From the NCBI GenBank assembly GCA_041570195.1, contig JBFFWQ010000017.1, positions 3,737 through 67,736 of the forward strand: a stretch of 64,000 nt of DNA, read 5' to 3'. The notes below the pieces were generated by a model that saw only the letters and a list, made by a program, of their open reading frames with translations, ran no database searches and was not told the DNA's origin. Source of the DNA: UBA11865 sp041570195. Its GTDB lineage: Bacteria > Chloroflexota > Anaerolineae > Promineifilales > Promineifilaceae. Below, piece by piece: positions 41,137 to 49,945 of this stretch. A program made the position numbers and the translations under genes. Every line of letters starts with the position of its first letter. Positions within the stretch are counted from its first letter, which is position 1.

Positions 41137-41427
41137 GCTATTTCAGTTAACCGCCCGAGGCGTTGGCAAAACAACGGGCCGGCCGCGCCGTGCGCCAAAC
41201 CAGCCCAATACAACGATCTTATTCCTATTTACCCCGTCCGGCGAGTTAACCGCCCCCGATCTAAACCAATGCTTATGCCGTGGTCATCATCTACTAGCCG
41301 CCCACTTACGATCATTTGAGCTGCATGGCGCCTGTGCCACCAGCCGGCTTTGCTCGTCCGCGTCCTATCTACGAGCTCTCAAGTAACCAGATGACTCGAA
41401 ACTCGATACTATGAACTTCGTACTCAA

Positions 41428-43200
41428 TCAACTCCGATGCCGCTGCGTGAGCCAGGCCACCGCTAACACAAGGGTGATCGCGCCACTGGCCGCGATGAGC
41501 AGCATGAATGTTACCCCGGCCGCCTCGTCCTCGGTCGGGGGCGTCGCCGAAGACGGGGCGCTGCTGTCGGCTGTGGGCCTGTCGGCCAGGGCAGCCTCAG
41601 CCAGGGCCCCGGCCGTTGGCGTCGCTGACGCCGCGGCTGTTGGGCTCGGCGTCTCCGTAGGTTCCGGTGCCGTCGGGTTGGGGGTGGGGGGCAGTGTCGG
41701 CATGTCTGTCGGCGAGGGCGTCTCGGCAGGCGATTCAGGCTGGGCTGGGTTCGCGGTTGGCGTTTCAGTTGGCAATACTATCTCGGCCTCTTGGACCAGG
41801 TAGCTGGTGTAGCCGCCGATCATGCAATAATCGCCAATGGAGTGACTGCAAGAGGCCGGCGCCAGATCGACCGTGTAAAGACCATTGGTCGGCGTGATAA
41901 CCTTTTTGGTGCCCCACATATCGACCAGCGTCGCCAGCTCGGCCGTAGCCGGCACCTCGGCCTGCAACCATTCCGGCAAGCGCGAGAAGACCACCGTGGT
42001 CGATTGGCCAGAACCATCGCCCTTGATCTGGTCCACCCTGAATTGGCCGACTTCGTCCCATCGTTCACGCTCGGCCCCGACAGCCCCATCCAGGTAATCG
42101 ACGGCCAGTCGAAAGGTAGCGAAGGCCATCCGCTCGCTGCCGTCCAACCGCACCAGGCCAAATGGCTCCGGATTAGCCGCCTTATCGCCTTCGGTATCCT
42201 TCAACTTATATACGGCGAGGCGTTCCGCTCCGGCCGCCAGGCCCGCCGCCAGCGCTTGGGGCATGAAAGAAGCCTGCTCAACTTGGGTGACCGACAAGGT
42301 CCAATCCTCTACCGGCCAATCCGGATCGTCCTTCAGCGGCGCATTCGTTTCGGCCAGCCAGATTGGCTGCGCCAATCCTCGCTCACGCATGATCTCCGTG
42401 AAAAAGCCCAGCAGTTCGTAGATTTGGCCCGGCTGAAAGTACAGATGAGCTGTGGCCACGTCGAAGTAATGATTGTGCTCGGCCGCTTCCGGATCCCGTA
42501 CGATCTCGTCTAAAAGACGCGCCATATATTGTTCGGTCTCCGCATAATAGTCGGCCCAGTAGGTGAAGGCCGGCAGGTGAATAACCGCCTTTGGATTGGC
42601 CTCCTTGGCCGCCAGATAAGCCACGCGCTGCAATTGGGCGAAATCGGCTACCGTGCCGTCCCAAGTGTGAGCGATCTCCGTCTCCTGGATATCCGGTTCG
42701 TTCCAGACAACCCAGTGATCGATCTGGCCGGCGTAAGTCGAGGCCGCCCGGCGCACGTATTCAGCCCAGGTATTGGCCGGATCGTTGTAGTCAAGGTAAA
42801 GCCCTTCAGGCAATCCGTCTTCGGTCGTGGCCCACTCGGGAATGCCGATCAGCAGCCCAACGACCATCCGCCCGGCCGCGATTTCGCTCTCTAGCTGCTC
42901 CTGGCCTATTTCCGGCTCCCAGTCACCAGAAGCCCCAGGTTGCACTTTCGCCCAATGAAAGGGCACTCTCGTCCATCCTACGCCAAGTCTGGCCGCATGC
43001 GCTGGCGATTCATAACTCTCGACAACGCCAAAACGCCAGCTGGTATCGGGCGGCTCCGGTTGGTCATCCTGGAAAGCCAGCAGCGACCCCAGCGACGTAA
43101 CCAGCGCCATGGCCAACACCACCCCAACGACAAGTAGGCTCGTTCGCCTTACGAACATTCGGCCGTCCCAGTAGGCCGATTCTGAAAATCGGCCCCGCAA
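41428..43200 (-). CDS. Surface glycoside hydrolase (clan GH-A-like) with Thr/Pro-rich stalk
   Basis: A 590-residue protein with an N-terminal membrane/signal segment (about residues 20-42), a TIM-barrel hydrolase domain, a Pro/Thr-rich stalk (about 480-560) and a C-terminal membrane helix. The barrel has the acid/base HWVVWNEPD (Glu168) and the nucleophile strand IWLAETNAP (Glu284), the arrangement of clan GH-A families such as GH39 and GH5. The substrate is unknown. Given the exopolysaccharide cluster in the same window it could trim a surface glycan. The start is TTG 43200 with GGAGG eight bases before it; ATG 43158 lacks such a site. The C-terminal stalk plus helix suggests attachment to the cell surface. 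Confidence 0.78.
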   Translation of the reverse strand: MRGRFSESAYWDGRMFVRRTSLLVVGVVLAMALVTSLGSLLAFQDDQPEPPDTSWRFGVVESYESPAHAARLGVGWTRVPFHWAKVQPGASGDWEPEIGQEQLESEIAAGRMVVGLLIGIPEWATTEDGLPEGLYLDYNDPANTWAEYVRRAASTYAGQIDHWVVWNEPDIQETEIAHTWDGTVADFAQLQRVAYLAAKEANPKAVIHLPAFTYWADYYAETEQYMARLLDEIVRDPEAAEHNHYFDVATAHLYFQPGQIYELLGFFTEIMRERGLAQPIWLAETNAPLKDDPDWPVEDWTLSVTQVEQASFMPQALAAGLAAGAERLAVYKLKDTEGDKAANPEPFGLVRLDGSERMAFATFRLAVDYLDGAVGAERERWDEVGQFRVDQIKGDGSGQSTTVVFSRLPEWLQAEVPATAELATLVDMWGTKKVITPTNGLYTVDLAPASCSHSIGDYCMIGGYTSYLVQEAEIVLPTETPTANPAQPESPAETPSPTDMPTLPPTPNPTAPEPTETPSPTAAASATPTAGALAEAALADRPTADSSAPSSATPPTEDEAAGVTFMLLIAASGAITLVLAVAWLTQRHRS

Positions 43201-43317
43201 CTTGACTTCCTCCGCCTTAACCCCCGGCCCACGATCCAGGAGGGCGTATCCTCAAATGTAATCCACTCCCAGTAGCCCGATCCAGCAAATCGGTGACGTA
43301 TTACAAATTCGTCCAAC

Positions 43318-44178
43318 TTACGTCCCCAGCCCGTAATTGAGAATCAACAACTCTTTAACCGGCCCTCGCCCCCCAGCCTTACTGTTAATGCTGCGCCGGG
43401 CCTGGATGGGCACCAGGCGGTATTCCGGCCGGTCATACAATTCATACACCAGCGGCGCGCTGGAGTTACTTAACATAACACGACACCCTTGCCGCGTCAG
43501 TCGTCCGATGACTTCGGCCAGGCGACGCTGGTCATCCAGGTCAAAGCCATATCGATTGTAGGCGGTGAAATTACTCGTGTTGCTGAGAGGCACGTAAGGT
43601 GGATCGAAGTAGACGAAATCCCCCAATCCGGCCGGCGCCACGACCACTTCAAAGTCATCGTCGACCAGTTCGACGCCCTGCAGCGCCTGAGACGCCCGGC
43701 GTAGGCGATCCTCATCACAAATCGTTGGATTGTCGTACCGGCCGAAGGGCACGTTGAATCGGCCCTTCTGATTCTCGCGATACAGGCCGTTATAACAGGT
43801 ACGGTTAAGATAAATCAGCCGGGCCGCCCTGTGTGCGGGCGTCAATTCGGCCGGATCTTGATCCCGGACCCGGTAGTAATAGTCGCGCTCGTTCTTATGC
43901 CCCTTGAGGGAGCAGATAACTCTTTCGACGTCTTGCTGGACAACCCGGTATACCTCGACCAGATTCTGGTTGACGTCCGCCAGGCGAGCCTCGGCCGGCT
44001 GCAAGTGGAAAAAGATGGCCGCGCTGCCGATGAAGGGCTCATAGTAGCGGCCGATGGTCGAGGGTGGGGGGAAGTACCCGGCGTATTGACTTAACAGACG
44101 CCGTTTGCCGCCGGCCCACTTGAGAAATGGCTTGGCCCCTTCTACCGGGCTATGGGAGGCGCGATGAACGGTCGTCAT
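43318..44178 (-). CDS. DNA adenine methylase (Dam/D12 class)
   Basis: A 286-residue adenine-N6 methyltransferase of the Dam (MTase_D12) family. FLKWAGGKRRLLSQY (about residues 17-31) is motif X/I with its SAM-binding site, ADVNQNLVEVYRVVQQ is the next acidic block, and the catalytic motif IV is FDPPYVPLS (DPPY at residues 192-195). A C-terminal SNSSAPLVYELY completes the pattern. ATG 44178 is preferred: the frame runs to 44319 but the extra residues lack family character. There is no adjacent restriction endonuclease gene, so it looks like an orphan methylase, possibly for replication or gene regulation; the GATC target is inferred from family only. Confidence 0.87.
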   Translation of the reverse strand: MTTVHRASHSPVEGAKPFLKWAGGKRRLLSQYAGYFPPPSTIGRYYEPFIGSAAIFFHLQPAEARLADVNQNLVEVYRVVQQDVERVICSLKGHKNERDYYYRVRDQDPAELTPAHRAARLIYLNRTCYNGLYRENQKGRFNVPFGRYDNPTICDEDRLRRASQALQGVELVDDDFEVVVAPAGLGDFVYFDPPYVPLSNTSNFTAYNRYGFDLDDQRRLAEVIGRLTRQGCRVMLSNSSAPLVYELYDRPEYRLVPIQARRSINSKAGGRGPVKELLILNYGLGT

Positions 44179-44219
44179 GAGGGGTTTACCCGTCGTGCTG
44201 GAGCCGATCCGCAGCCGGC

Positions 44220-44768
44220 CTATAGCCCTTCTGGCTGAGTCAACTCGACGGCGATATTGGTATAGCTGCCTTCCGACGCCATCTCGATTTCCAGACCGGA
44301 ACTCTGTAACAGGTGCCACAACGGCCGATTGCCTCGTTGCACCGTGGCTACCAGGCGCTGGACGCCGGCAGCTCGCGCCTGTTCAACCAGGAAACGCAGC
44401 ATCTCGCCGCCGATGCCCTTTCTCTGCATATCGTCCCGCACCGCCAGGGAGGCTTCGGCCGTTTCGTCATCCAGGCGTACATAGCGCACGCCGCCTACCG
44501 GCGCGTCATCTTGGTCAGGCAAATCGGCGAACACCAGCCAGGCCCCGTCTCGCTCCGGGTCAAGCCGCGACAATCGCCGCGCTTCAGACCATATTAGTTC
44601 GGGATCTGGGTTTGGCAAGGCCAGGTTAAAGCGCAGGAAACGGCTCTCCGGTCCCATGTGCTCAAACAGATCGACCAGATGATGGGCATCCTCAACCGTC
44701 AACGGCCGGAACCAGAGAACAAGCCCATCTTTCGCCTGGAATGTGTGCAAGCCTTCGTTATCCATCAA
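44220..44768 (-). CDS. GNAT family N-acetyltransferase
   Basis: A 182-residue GNAT acetyltransferase. The acetyl-CoA binding loop is MQRKGIGGEMLRFLVEQA (the R/Q-x-x-G-x-G/A pattern), preceded by the DETAEASLAVRDD strand and followed by VQRLVATVQRGNRPLWHLLQSSGL. The N-terminal FRPLTVEDAHHLVDLFEHMG and SRFLRFNLAL are close to those of the Pat-type protein-lysine acetyltransferases. The acetyl acceptor could be a protein lysine or a small molecule. It lies between a methylase and a methyltransferase on the same strand, 111 and 41 bases away. Confidence 0.85.
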   Translation of the reverse strand: MMDNEGLHTFQAKDGLVLWFRPLTVEDAHHLVDLFEHMGPESRFLRFNLALPNPDPELIWSEARRLSRLDPERDGAWLVFADLPDQDDAPVGGVRYVRLDDETAEASLAVRDDMQRKGIGGEMLRFLVEQARAAGVQRLVATVQRGNRPLWHLLQSSGLEIEMASEGSYTNIAVELTQPEGL

Positions 44769-44846
44769 GAATTACCACTCTATGACGCAGTGCATCATGA
44801 TTTGAGCATAGCACAGCAAGGGGTGGCGGGCAAGGTGCCTGGGAGC

Positions 44847-44878
44847 GCAGGTGGCATCTGATAAGTGGCAGGTGGCGG
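44847..44878. repeat. Heptanucleotide repeat (AAGTGGC / AGGTGGC units)
   Basis: About four units of seven (AGGTGGC, ATCTGAT, AAGTGGC, AGGTGGC) fill the short space beside the methyltransferase stop at 44880. Short, but with the same period as the larger arrays. Confidence 0.45.
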
Positions 44879-44879
44879 A

Positions 44880-45776
44880 CTAGAGGGCTTCTTTGAAATC
44901 GTACAGGCCCTCTTGCAGACGCCAGCGTCGGCCGCAACCCGATTCGTTACATTGCAGGAAGTCCCCGGTTGTTTCGTCCAGGGTCGATCCGCACTCTGGG
45001 CAGGCGAAGAAGGCGCCCGGCTCGGCCGGCGATCCCCCAACCGGTGTTTCGCTGCTCATGAAGACGGACGGCGTCAACTGCCACCAGTCGCCGCTAAACT
45101 GGGCCACACTATCCATCTTGACCAACAACGAGACTGGGGCGATCTTCTTGATCAGCGGTAAGCGATAGTGGGAAACGGTTAGGGTGCGGCCAGGCGAGAA
45201 TTGTGCCCTGGTCAACTCCTGCCGAATCCAACGTGGGTGGAAGTCGTAATTCAGGTCGACAAATTCCACTGGCGCCAGTTGAAAAGGCGACCACTGTTGG
45301 CGGCCGACCCAATAGCGCATAATCGATTTCAAATGATGCTTGTTGGCGAATTCCAGGATGTAGCGACCGCCCGGCCGGGCGATGCGGGCCAGCTGAACGA
45401 AGAGAGCCGGCACGTCGGCCGCGTGATGAATAGTCCTCACCTGGACCAGCGTTTCGAACAGGCCGGCGACAAAAGGCATCCGGTACCAGTCGCCGGCGAC
45501 GAAGATAAAGCGCGGATCGTCGCCCAGCCTTTCCTGGGCCTCGCGCAGTACCGAGCGGGAGTAATCAAACAAAACGACCCGCCGGTAGCCGCTATACTCG
45601 TCCGACAGACGGCCGAACCCGGCGCCAATATCGATCAGGGTGTCGCCGGCCGGTGGCATGAGCCGGCGCAAAGCAATCCGTTCAGCCTGGTCTTCATATT
45701 CGCGACCCTGGTTCTCCCAGAAGCGCGTCCGGTAGTCAGAACCCTCGTAGTCGCAGACCGGGGGACGATCGCTCAT
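44880..45776 (-). CDS. SAM-dependent methyltransferase with C-terminal zinc ribbon
   Basis: A 298-residue protein. Residues up to about 240 form a class I methyltransferase: TLIDIGAGFGRLSDEY (motif I), VVLFDYSRSVLREA (strand 2), and VRTIHHAADVPALFVQLARIARPGGRYI (motif III-like). The last 50 residues (FFACPECGSTLDETTGD, then FLQCNESGCGRRWRL) carry a four-cysteine zinc ribbon similar to Trm112p-like modules. Such a combination is unusual for a small methyltransferase. The target is unknown. The gene is coupled by ATGA at 45773-45776 to the membrane protein gene before it. Confidence 0.78.
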   Translation of the reverse strand: MSDRPPVCDYEGSDYRTRFWENQGREYEDQAERIALRRLMPPAGDTLIDIGAGFGRLSDEYSGYRRVVLFDYSRSVLREAQERLGDDPRFIFVAGDWYRMPFVAGLFETLVQVRTIHHAADVPALFVQLARIARPGGRYILEFANKHHLKSIMRYWVGRQQWSPFQLAPVEFVDLNYDFHPRWIRQELTRAQFSPGRTLTVSHYRLPLIKKIAPVSLLVKMDSVAQFSGDWWQLTPSVFMSSETPVGGSPAEPGAFFACPECGSTLDETTGDFLQCNESGCGRRWRLQEGLYDFKEAL

Positions 45777-46438
45777 TTGTTGGCTGGTCTCCGAGCCGCT
45801 GGGTTCTCAGCTGCGGATTCAACTGGTTCGGCCGCAGGCGCGGGCTCAGATTCCATGGCCTGTCTCATCCGCTGATAAAACTCGGAGTTGCTGGAAGGCA
45901 GGTTGCTCAGCAGGCTGTCCAGCGGGGCAAATAATTGCCGCAGGTCGCCAAAAGGTTCGCTCAACTCGGTATCGGATAACGGGATATCCACCGGCACAGA
46001 CATGGCGATCGGCACCGACTGGCTGACTGGCACGATAACGTCTAGCTGGACCGGCAATTCGGTGCCGGCTGGCAGGGCGAAGGATACGTTACCGTTGATG
46101 AAACCACCACCTCCAGGCAGGACAAACTGGGTCGGAATAGTCATAGGCACCGGCTCGAGGATCGTCGTCACCGTTTCGGTCTGGACCGGCAACTCGAAAA
46201 CCACCGGAATCTGATCGTCGATGGTGATGGTCTGCCTGATATGGGCGCTCTCCATCTCCTCGAAGCTGTCGTTCAAACCGGCCACCACCGGCTCGGCCAC
46301 ATCATTCAAGACCGGGATAATGTAAAACGCGACCAGGATCAGCAACACCAAAAAGATCATATTCAGCACAAAGGAGAAGATGATGGCGAAATTCTTGAAC
46401 GCCTGCCACGGCTTACCACTCCATAACCACTCTTTCAT
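45773..46438 (-). CDS. Hypothetical membrane protein (single N-terminal helix, extracytoplasmic beta-rich domain)
   Basis: A 221-residue protein with one membrane helix (about residues 16-42, FAIIFSFVLNMIFLVLLILVAF) and an external domain built of repeated short strand pairs such as PVVFELPVQTETV, PVPMTIPTQFV, LPVQLDVIVPVSQ and VPIAMSVPVDIPL. The C-terminus is acidic and Ala/Pro-rich. It is not recognised. ATG 46438 with GGAGG six bases upstream is a strong start, and the frame beyond it lacks support. It overlaps the methyltransferase by ATGA, so the two are translated together. Confidence 0.7.
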   Translation of the reverse strand: MKEWLWSGKPWQAFKNFAIIFSFVLNMIFLVLLILVAFYIIPVLNDVAEPVVAGLNDSFEEMESAHIRQTITIDDQIPVVFELPVQTETVTTILEPVPMTIPTQFVLPGGGGFINGNVSFALPAGTELPVQLDVIVPVSQSVPIAMSVPVDIPLSDTELSEPFGDLRQLFAPLDSLLSNLPSSNSEFYQRMRQAMESEPAPAAEPVESAAENPAARRPANK

Positions 46439-46858
46439 AACCCACCTCCGGGCACTGCCGGCAACAATCGACCCTGACGCCGACCCATCTGACCGACGCC
46501 AACATGATGGTAACACGCTTTAATGGCCGGGCAAGGCGACTTTATGTCATGTACTGGCGTGGTTGTTTCCCGGGAAACAACGAATTGACGTTGAAGCAAT
46601 GAAGTGACGCCACGAGAACGACGTTGCTGGATGGCGCATTTACAGTAAAATGGAAGCGATCGACTGACTTCTTTGATGTTATCTTGGCCATCACAAGAGA
46701 TGCCTTATTTGCAAAAAGGATCTCATCAGGTCGGTACTGGCCCGCAAGCGGCTTGCTAAACGAAACTTACTCATAGTGGAAAAGGCGATGTTTACGAACA
46801 TCATTCTCAGTCAGTAAAAGCCACGGGCGAGCTTGTTTGGCGGGGGCGGTCTAATTCA
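46439..46858. other. 420-bp intergenic region between divergent genes, with parS-like site
   Basis: No gene or RNA was recognised here. The notable content is a perfect 20-bp palindrome at 46562-46581 (described as a separate feature). The rest is AT-richer than its surroundings and should hold promoters for the membrane protein (-) and the NYN protein (+), but no convincing -35/-10 pair was identified. Confidence 0.5.
46562..46581. promoter_or_regulatory. parS-like centromere site (20-bp palindrome)
   Basis: GTTGTTTCCCGGGAAACAAC is a perfect inverted repeat. Its inner 16 bases, TGTTTCCCGGGAAACA, differ from the Bacillus parS site TGTTTCACGTGAAACA only in the central bases (CCGG for ACGT). 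A similar 16-mer lies at 50640 and dnaA/oriC is 13 kb away, as expected for ParB sites. No parA or parB gene is in the window, so the assignment is by sequence and position. Confidence 0.55.
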
Positions 46859-48601
46859 ATGAGCGACGATATTGCGATTTATCTAGATTTGGACAATCTG
46901 GTCATTGGCGCCATCGAGGCCGATCTGACCTTCGATATCAAACTTGTCCTGGAGCGCATCCAGTCTCTTTCTGACGGCCGCATCGCTCTCCAGCGCGCCT
47001 ACGGTGATTGGCGTCAGCGGGCCAATATGACCCGTTCCCTGGCCGCGGCCGGCTTTGAGCTGGAGTCGACCGTCCGCCTGAGCAACAATAGTAAGAACCT
47101 GGCCGATATGCAGATGGTCGTCGACGCTATGGGTACCCTCATCGACGGCCAGAACTTCGGCACCTACGTCCTCATGACCGGCGACCGTGATTTCGCCCCC
47201 CTGGTGCAGGCCTTGCGCAAGCGGGGCAAGAGCGTGATCGGCGCTGGCGTCAAGCATACGACCAGCCAGCGACTTGTGCACTTATGCGATCATTACATCT
47301 ACTACGATGATCTGGTTGGCGAAGCCTTAGGTCAGGTCGACGACGAGATGGATAAACTGCTAGGGCGCGCCCTGAATCAGTTGCTGCAGGATCAGAACCA
47401 GGCTCCAGCCAGTTTGCTCAAACAACGGATGATGGCCCTCAGCAAAGGCGCTTTCGCCCACACACCTCAAGGAAAAGGCAACTTCTCCAGATTTCTGGCT
47501 GCCCATCCGGAAACTGTCTACCTCTACCAAGAGGGAACCACGCTATACGTGCGCCGGCCGGCACCGGGCCAGTCGCCCCAGATGACTGCCCGCAATCCCA
47601 GGCAGCTCTCGGAAGAGCAGATCCGTGGCTTGCTAAGCCAGGCTGCCGAGGATGTCTTGACTGATCGCGAATTGGTCCGGGCTAGCGTTCTGAAGCAGCG
47701 TCTGCAGGAGCTTAGCGAGGGCGCCTTCGACGAAACGCTGCAAGGCGACAAGACATTCCGCCGCTTCCTGGACCGCTATCAAGATCTGATTGGGGTCCTG
47801 CAGGAAGGCAGCACGTTGTACGTCTGTCGCGCCGACGGGGCCAGCCGGCCGGCAACTAATCCCAAAGATCAACAATTGGCCAAAATTGAGGCCGAGGCCC
47901 TGATCGGCCAGGCGCTGGATGAGCTACTGGTCGACCAGTCGAAGGTGCGCGCCAGCATGCTCAAACAGAAAATGCAAGAACTGAGCAACGGCGCTTTCGA
48001 CGAGCACCAATTGGGCGCCGAGAACTTTCGCCAATTCCTGGAAGGATATCCAGACGTCGTGCAAATTCAACACCGGGGCACGACGCTGCTCGTTCAGCGG
48101 CCGGACGACTTTGTCCGTCCGGATGAACTGCACCTGCGTTACCGCAGCCTCTTGAAAAAACGTGGTCTACGAGTCATCCCGTCCGAGATCCGGTTGATAA
48201 TCCTCAAAGACCTGGTCGCTCTCTTAGACCATCGAGACCAAATTCAGTGGCGGCAAATCGTCGACCGGCTAGCCGGCTATTACCAGAGCCACGGCCGGGA
48301 AGATATCAGCAAGAGCTACGTCAACGACGTCCTGCGCCTGGCCCGCCGGGCGGCGGTGATCCGCGTTCAAAATGGCGGCAGCCTAGCGAAAGCACCTGTG
48401 TCCCTGAGAATCGCCGGCGAGCGGCGCTTCCAGGAAGCGGTCATCATGTGCGACGCCACCTACCTGGCTGAAATGCGCGAGATGGAAGGCCCGCTGGATC
48501 TGGATCAGGCTTCGATCGCCCTGTACGAAACCGTTGGCCATACCCGTTATCTCCAGGTGATCCTCAATCGCTACGCCCAAAACGGTCAAGACCGCCCCTA
48601 A
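46859..48601 (+). CDS. NYN-domain nuclease with three OST-HTH/LOTUS domains
   Basis: A 580-residue protein. Residues 1-150 form a NYN (PIN-like) nuclease domain of the LabA type with the expected acidic residues: Asp10 and Asp12 in IYLDLDNL, Asp83 in NNSKNLADMQM, and Asp109/Asp111 in MTGDRDFAPLVQ. Then come three tandem OST-HTH/LOTUS repeats (about 165-235, 255-325, 345-415), each with the pattern V/P-x-A-S-x-L-K-Q ... LS-x-GAF ... F-x-x-FL ... G-x-TLYV-x-R. A C-terminal region of about 160 residues (RSLLKKRGLRVIPS onward) is not recognised. In eukaryotes LOTUS domains bind RNA; this architecture suggests an RNA-processing or silencing nuclease. The gene follows a 420-base intergenic region with the parS-like site. 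Confidence 0.85.
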   Translation: MSDDIAIYLDLDNLVIGAIEADLTFDIKLVLERIQSLSDGRIALQRAYGDWRQRANMTRSLAAAGFELESTVRLSNNSKNLADMQMVVDAMGTLIDGQNFGTYVLMTGDRDFAPLVQALRKRGKSVIGAGVKHTTSQRLVHLCDHYIYYDDLVGEALGQVDDEMDKLLGRALNQLLQDQNQAPASLLKQRMMALSKGAFAHTPQGKGNFSRFLAAHPETVYLYQEGTTLYVRRPAPGQSPQMTARNPRQLSEEQIRGLLSQAAEDVLTDRELVRASVLKQRLQELSEGAFDETLQGDKTFRRFLDRYQDLIGVLQEGSTLYVCRADGASRPATNPKDQQLAKIEAEALIGQALDELLVDQSKVRASMLKQKMQELSNGAFDEHQLGAENFRQFLEGYPDVVQIQHRGTTLLVQRPDDFVRPDELHLRYRSLLKKRGLRVIPSEIRLIILKDLVALLDHRDQIQWRQIVDRLAGYYQSHGREDISKSYVNDVLRLARRAAVIRVQNGGSLAKAPVSLRIAGERRFQEAVIMCDATYLAEMREMEGPLDLDQASIALYETVGHTRYLQVILNRYAQNGQDRP

Positions 48602-48613
48602 AACCCCTTTGTC

Positions 48614-49192
48614 ATGATCGATCTCGTTGACCGAGCCATCGGTTTCGCCGCCCGCGCCCACCAGTGCCAGCGACGCAAGATCGGCGATGTGCCCTACATC
48701 GCCCATCCGGTAGCCGTGGCCATGATTCTGTTGCGCATGGGCTGTGATGAGACCGTCGTCGCCGCCGGTCTGCTGCACGACACCGTGGAGGATACGCCAG
48801 TTACCATGGACGAGATCCGCCAGCTCTTTGGCGATGAAGTCGGAGATATCGTGGCCGGCTGCACCGAGCCACCCAAAAAAGGAAATCGCTGGGAAACGCG
48901 CAAACTACACATGATTGAATCGTTGCGGGATGCCTCCCTGGCTGTCAAGTTGGTCTCGGCCGCCGACAAATATCACAACTTGAGCCACACTCGCTACAAC
49001 GAGCGATTGCGAGGTGCTTCAGTCTGGAAGAAGATCGGCCGCAACAAGGAAGAGCAGGCCTGGTACTATCGCGCCGTTCTGGTCAGTTTGCTGGCCAATA
49101 CGCCGGAAGCCGATAGCTACCCGATATTCGCCATGCTGTCCGACCTCGTCGACGAACTATTCGACGGCATAAGTCCCCGCCCGCCCCGCTAA
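48614..49192 (+). CDS. HD-domain hydrolase (RelA/SpoT-like, MESH1-type)
   Basis: A 192-residue HD phosphohydrolase similar to the hydrolase half of RelA/SpoT and to MESH1. AARAHQCQRRKIGDVPYIAHPVAVA begins the domain, AAGLLHDTVEDTPVTMDE holds the HD metal site, and KLVSAADKYHNLSHTRY is the downstream ED/N-box region. It could remove pyrophosphate from (p)ppGpp or act on NADPH-like nucleotides, as MESH1 does. No synthetase domain is attached. It is 12 bases after the NYN-LOTUS gene on the same strand and likely in the same operon. Confidence 0.87.
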   Translation: MIDLVDRAIGFAARAHQCQRRKIGDVPYIAHPVAVAMILLRMGCDETVVAAGLLHDTVEDTPVTMDEIRQLFGDEVGDIVAGCTEPPKKGNRWETRKLHMIESLRDASLAVKLVSAADKYHNLSHTRYNERLRGASVWKKIGRNKEEQAWYYRAVLVSLLANTPEADSYPIFAMLSDLVDELFDGISPRPPR

Positions 49193-49343
49193 TCCCCAGC
49201 CCGTCTCCGCTCCTGCGGCCCCCGCTTCGTGAATAAAGAGGGTAATCTTTCGCCGTCAATCTCTTCTCTATCTGTCAGGTCTGTCTCAATCGGCGTCCTA
49301 TTCCCTTCATCTGGGCGCCATCCTGTCAATCCCGTCTGATTCC

Positions 49344-49901
49344 CTACTTCCCGGGTTTTCGAGCGATCAACTCGGCGTCGGCCGCTCCCTCATGGTCATG
49401 CAGAATCCGCCAGTCAGAAAAGACGGCCGCCAGCTCCCCCGGTCGCAAGAGAAACGCCTCAGTTGCCCGCGGATGGTCGGCTAGAGTGCCCAGGTGGCGA
49501 GTGCTGTAGAAGACCAGGCCACCCGGCCGAACCCCATCGCGGATAGGCCCGAACAAGTCTCGGTCGAGAAAACGAAATACACAAATCAGATCGAAAAAGC
49601 TCGGCGGCGGCGACCAGATGTCGAGGTCAACCGTCTGGAAGCGAACTTCGTCTGACAGTTCCAGGGCAGCCGCTTCCGACCGGGCGAATCGCACGGCAAC
49701 CGGACTGATGTCAACGCCCAATACCTGGTAACCCTGCCGGCCAAGCCAGATAGCATTCTGTCCTCGACCGCAAGCCAGATCCAATGCCTCGCCGCCGGTC
49801 AAATAATCGGTGTTGTTGGTTAGTAACGGGTGGGGAGAGTAACTCTCGTCGCCGGCCGCAGCCCATTTCTCATCCCAGCGCTCCTTATCTTCCCGGCTCA
49901 T
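49344..49901 (-). CDS. SAM-dependent methyltransferase (TehB-like)
   Basis: A 185-residue methyltransferase. GEALDLACGRGQNAIWLGRQG is motif I, VLGVDISPVAVRFARSEA is the acidic strand 2 region, and FFDLICVFRFLDRDLF followed by RPGGLVFYSTRHLG marks the later motifs. The N-terminus MSREDKERWDEKWAAAG with W-D-E-K-W is typical of the TehB/UbiE-like group, some of which methylate tellurite or thiols. The target is unknown. The gene runs opposite to the HD hydrolase; 151 bases of Pro-rich-looking, featureless DNA separate them. Confidence 0.83.
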   Translation of the reverse strand: MSREDKERWDEKWAAAGDESYSPHPLLTNNTDYLTGGEALDLACGRGQNAIWLGRQGYQVLGVDISPVAVRFARSEAAALELSDEVRFQTVDLDIWSPPPSFFDLICVFRFLDRDLFGPIRDGVRPGGLVFYSTRHLGTLADHPRATEAFLLRPGELAAVFSDWRILHDHEGAADAELIARKPGK

Positions 49902-49945
49902 GGTCTTCTCTTAGTCGCGCTCGGCCCAGCCTGGAAAGAAGCGTC

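Noticed and set aside
43318..44178. Restriction-modification system around the Dam-like methylase
   Set aside because: Neighbours are a glycoside hydrolase and an acetyltransferase; no endonuclease-like gene is adjacent.
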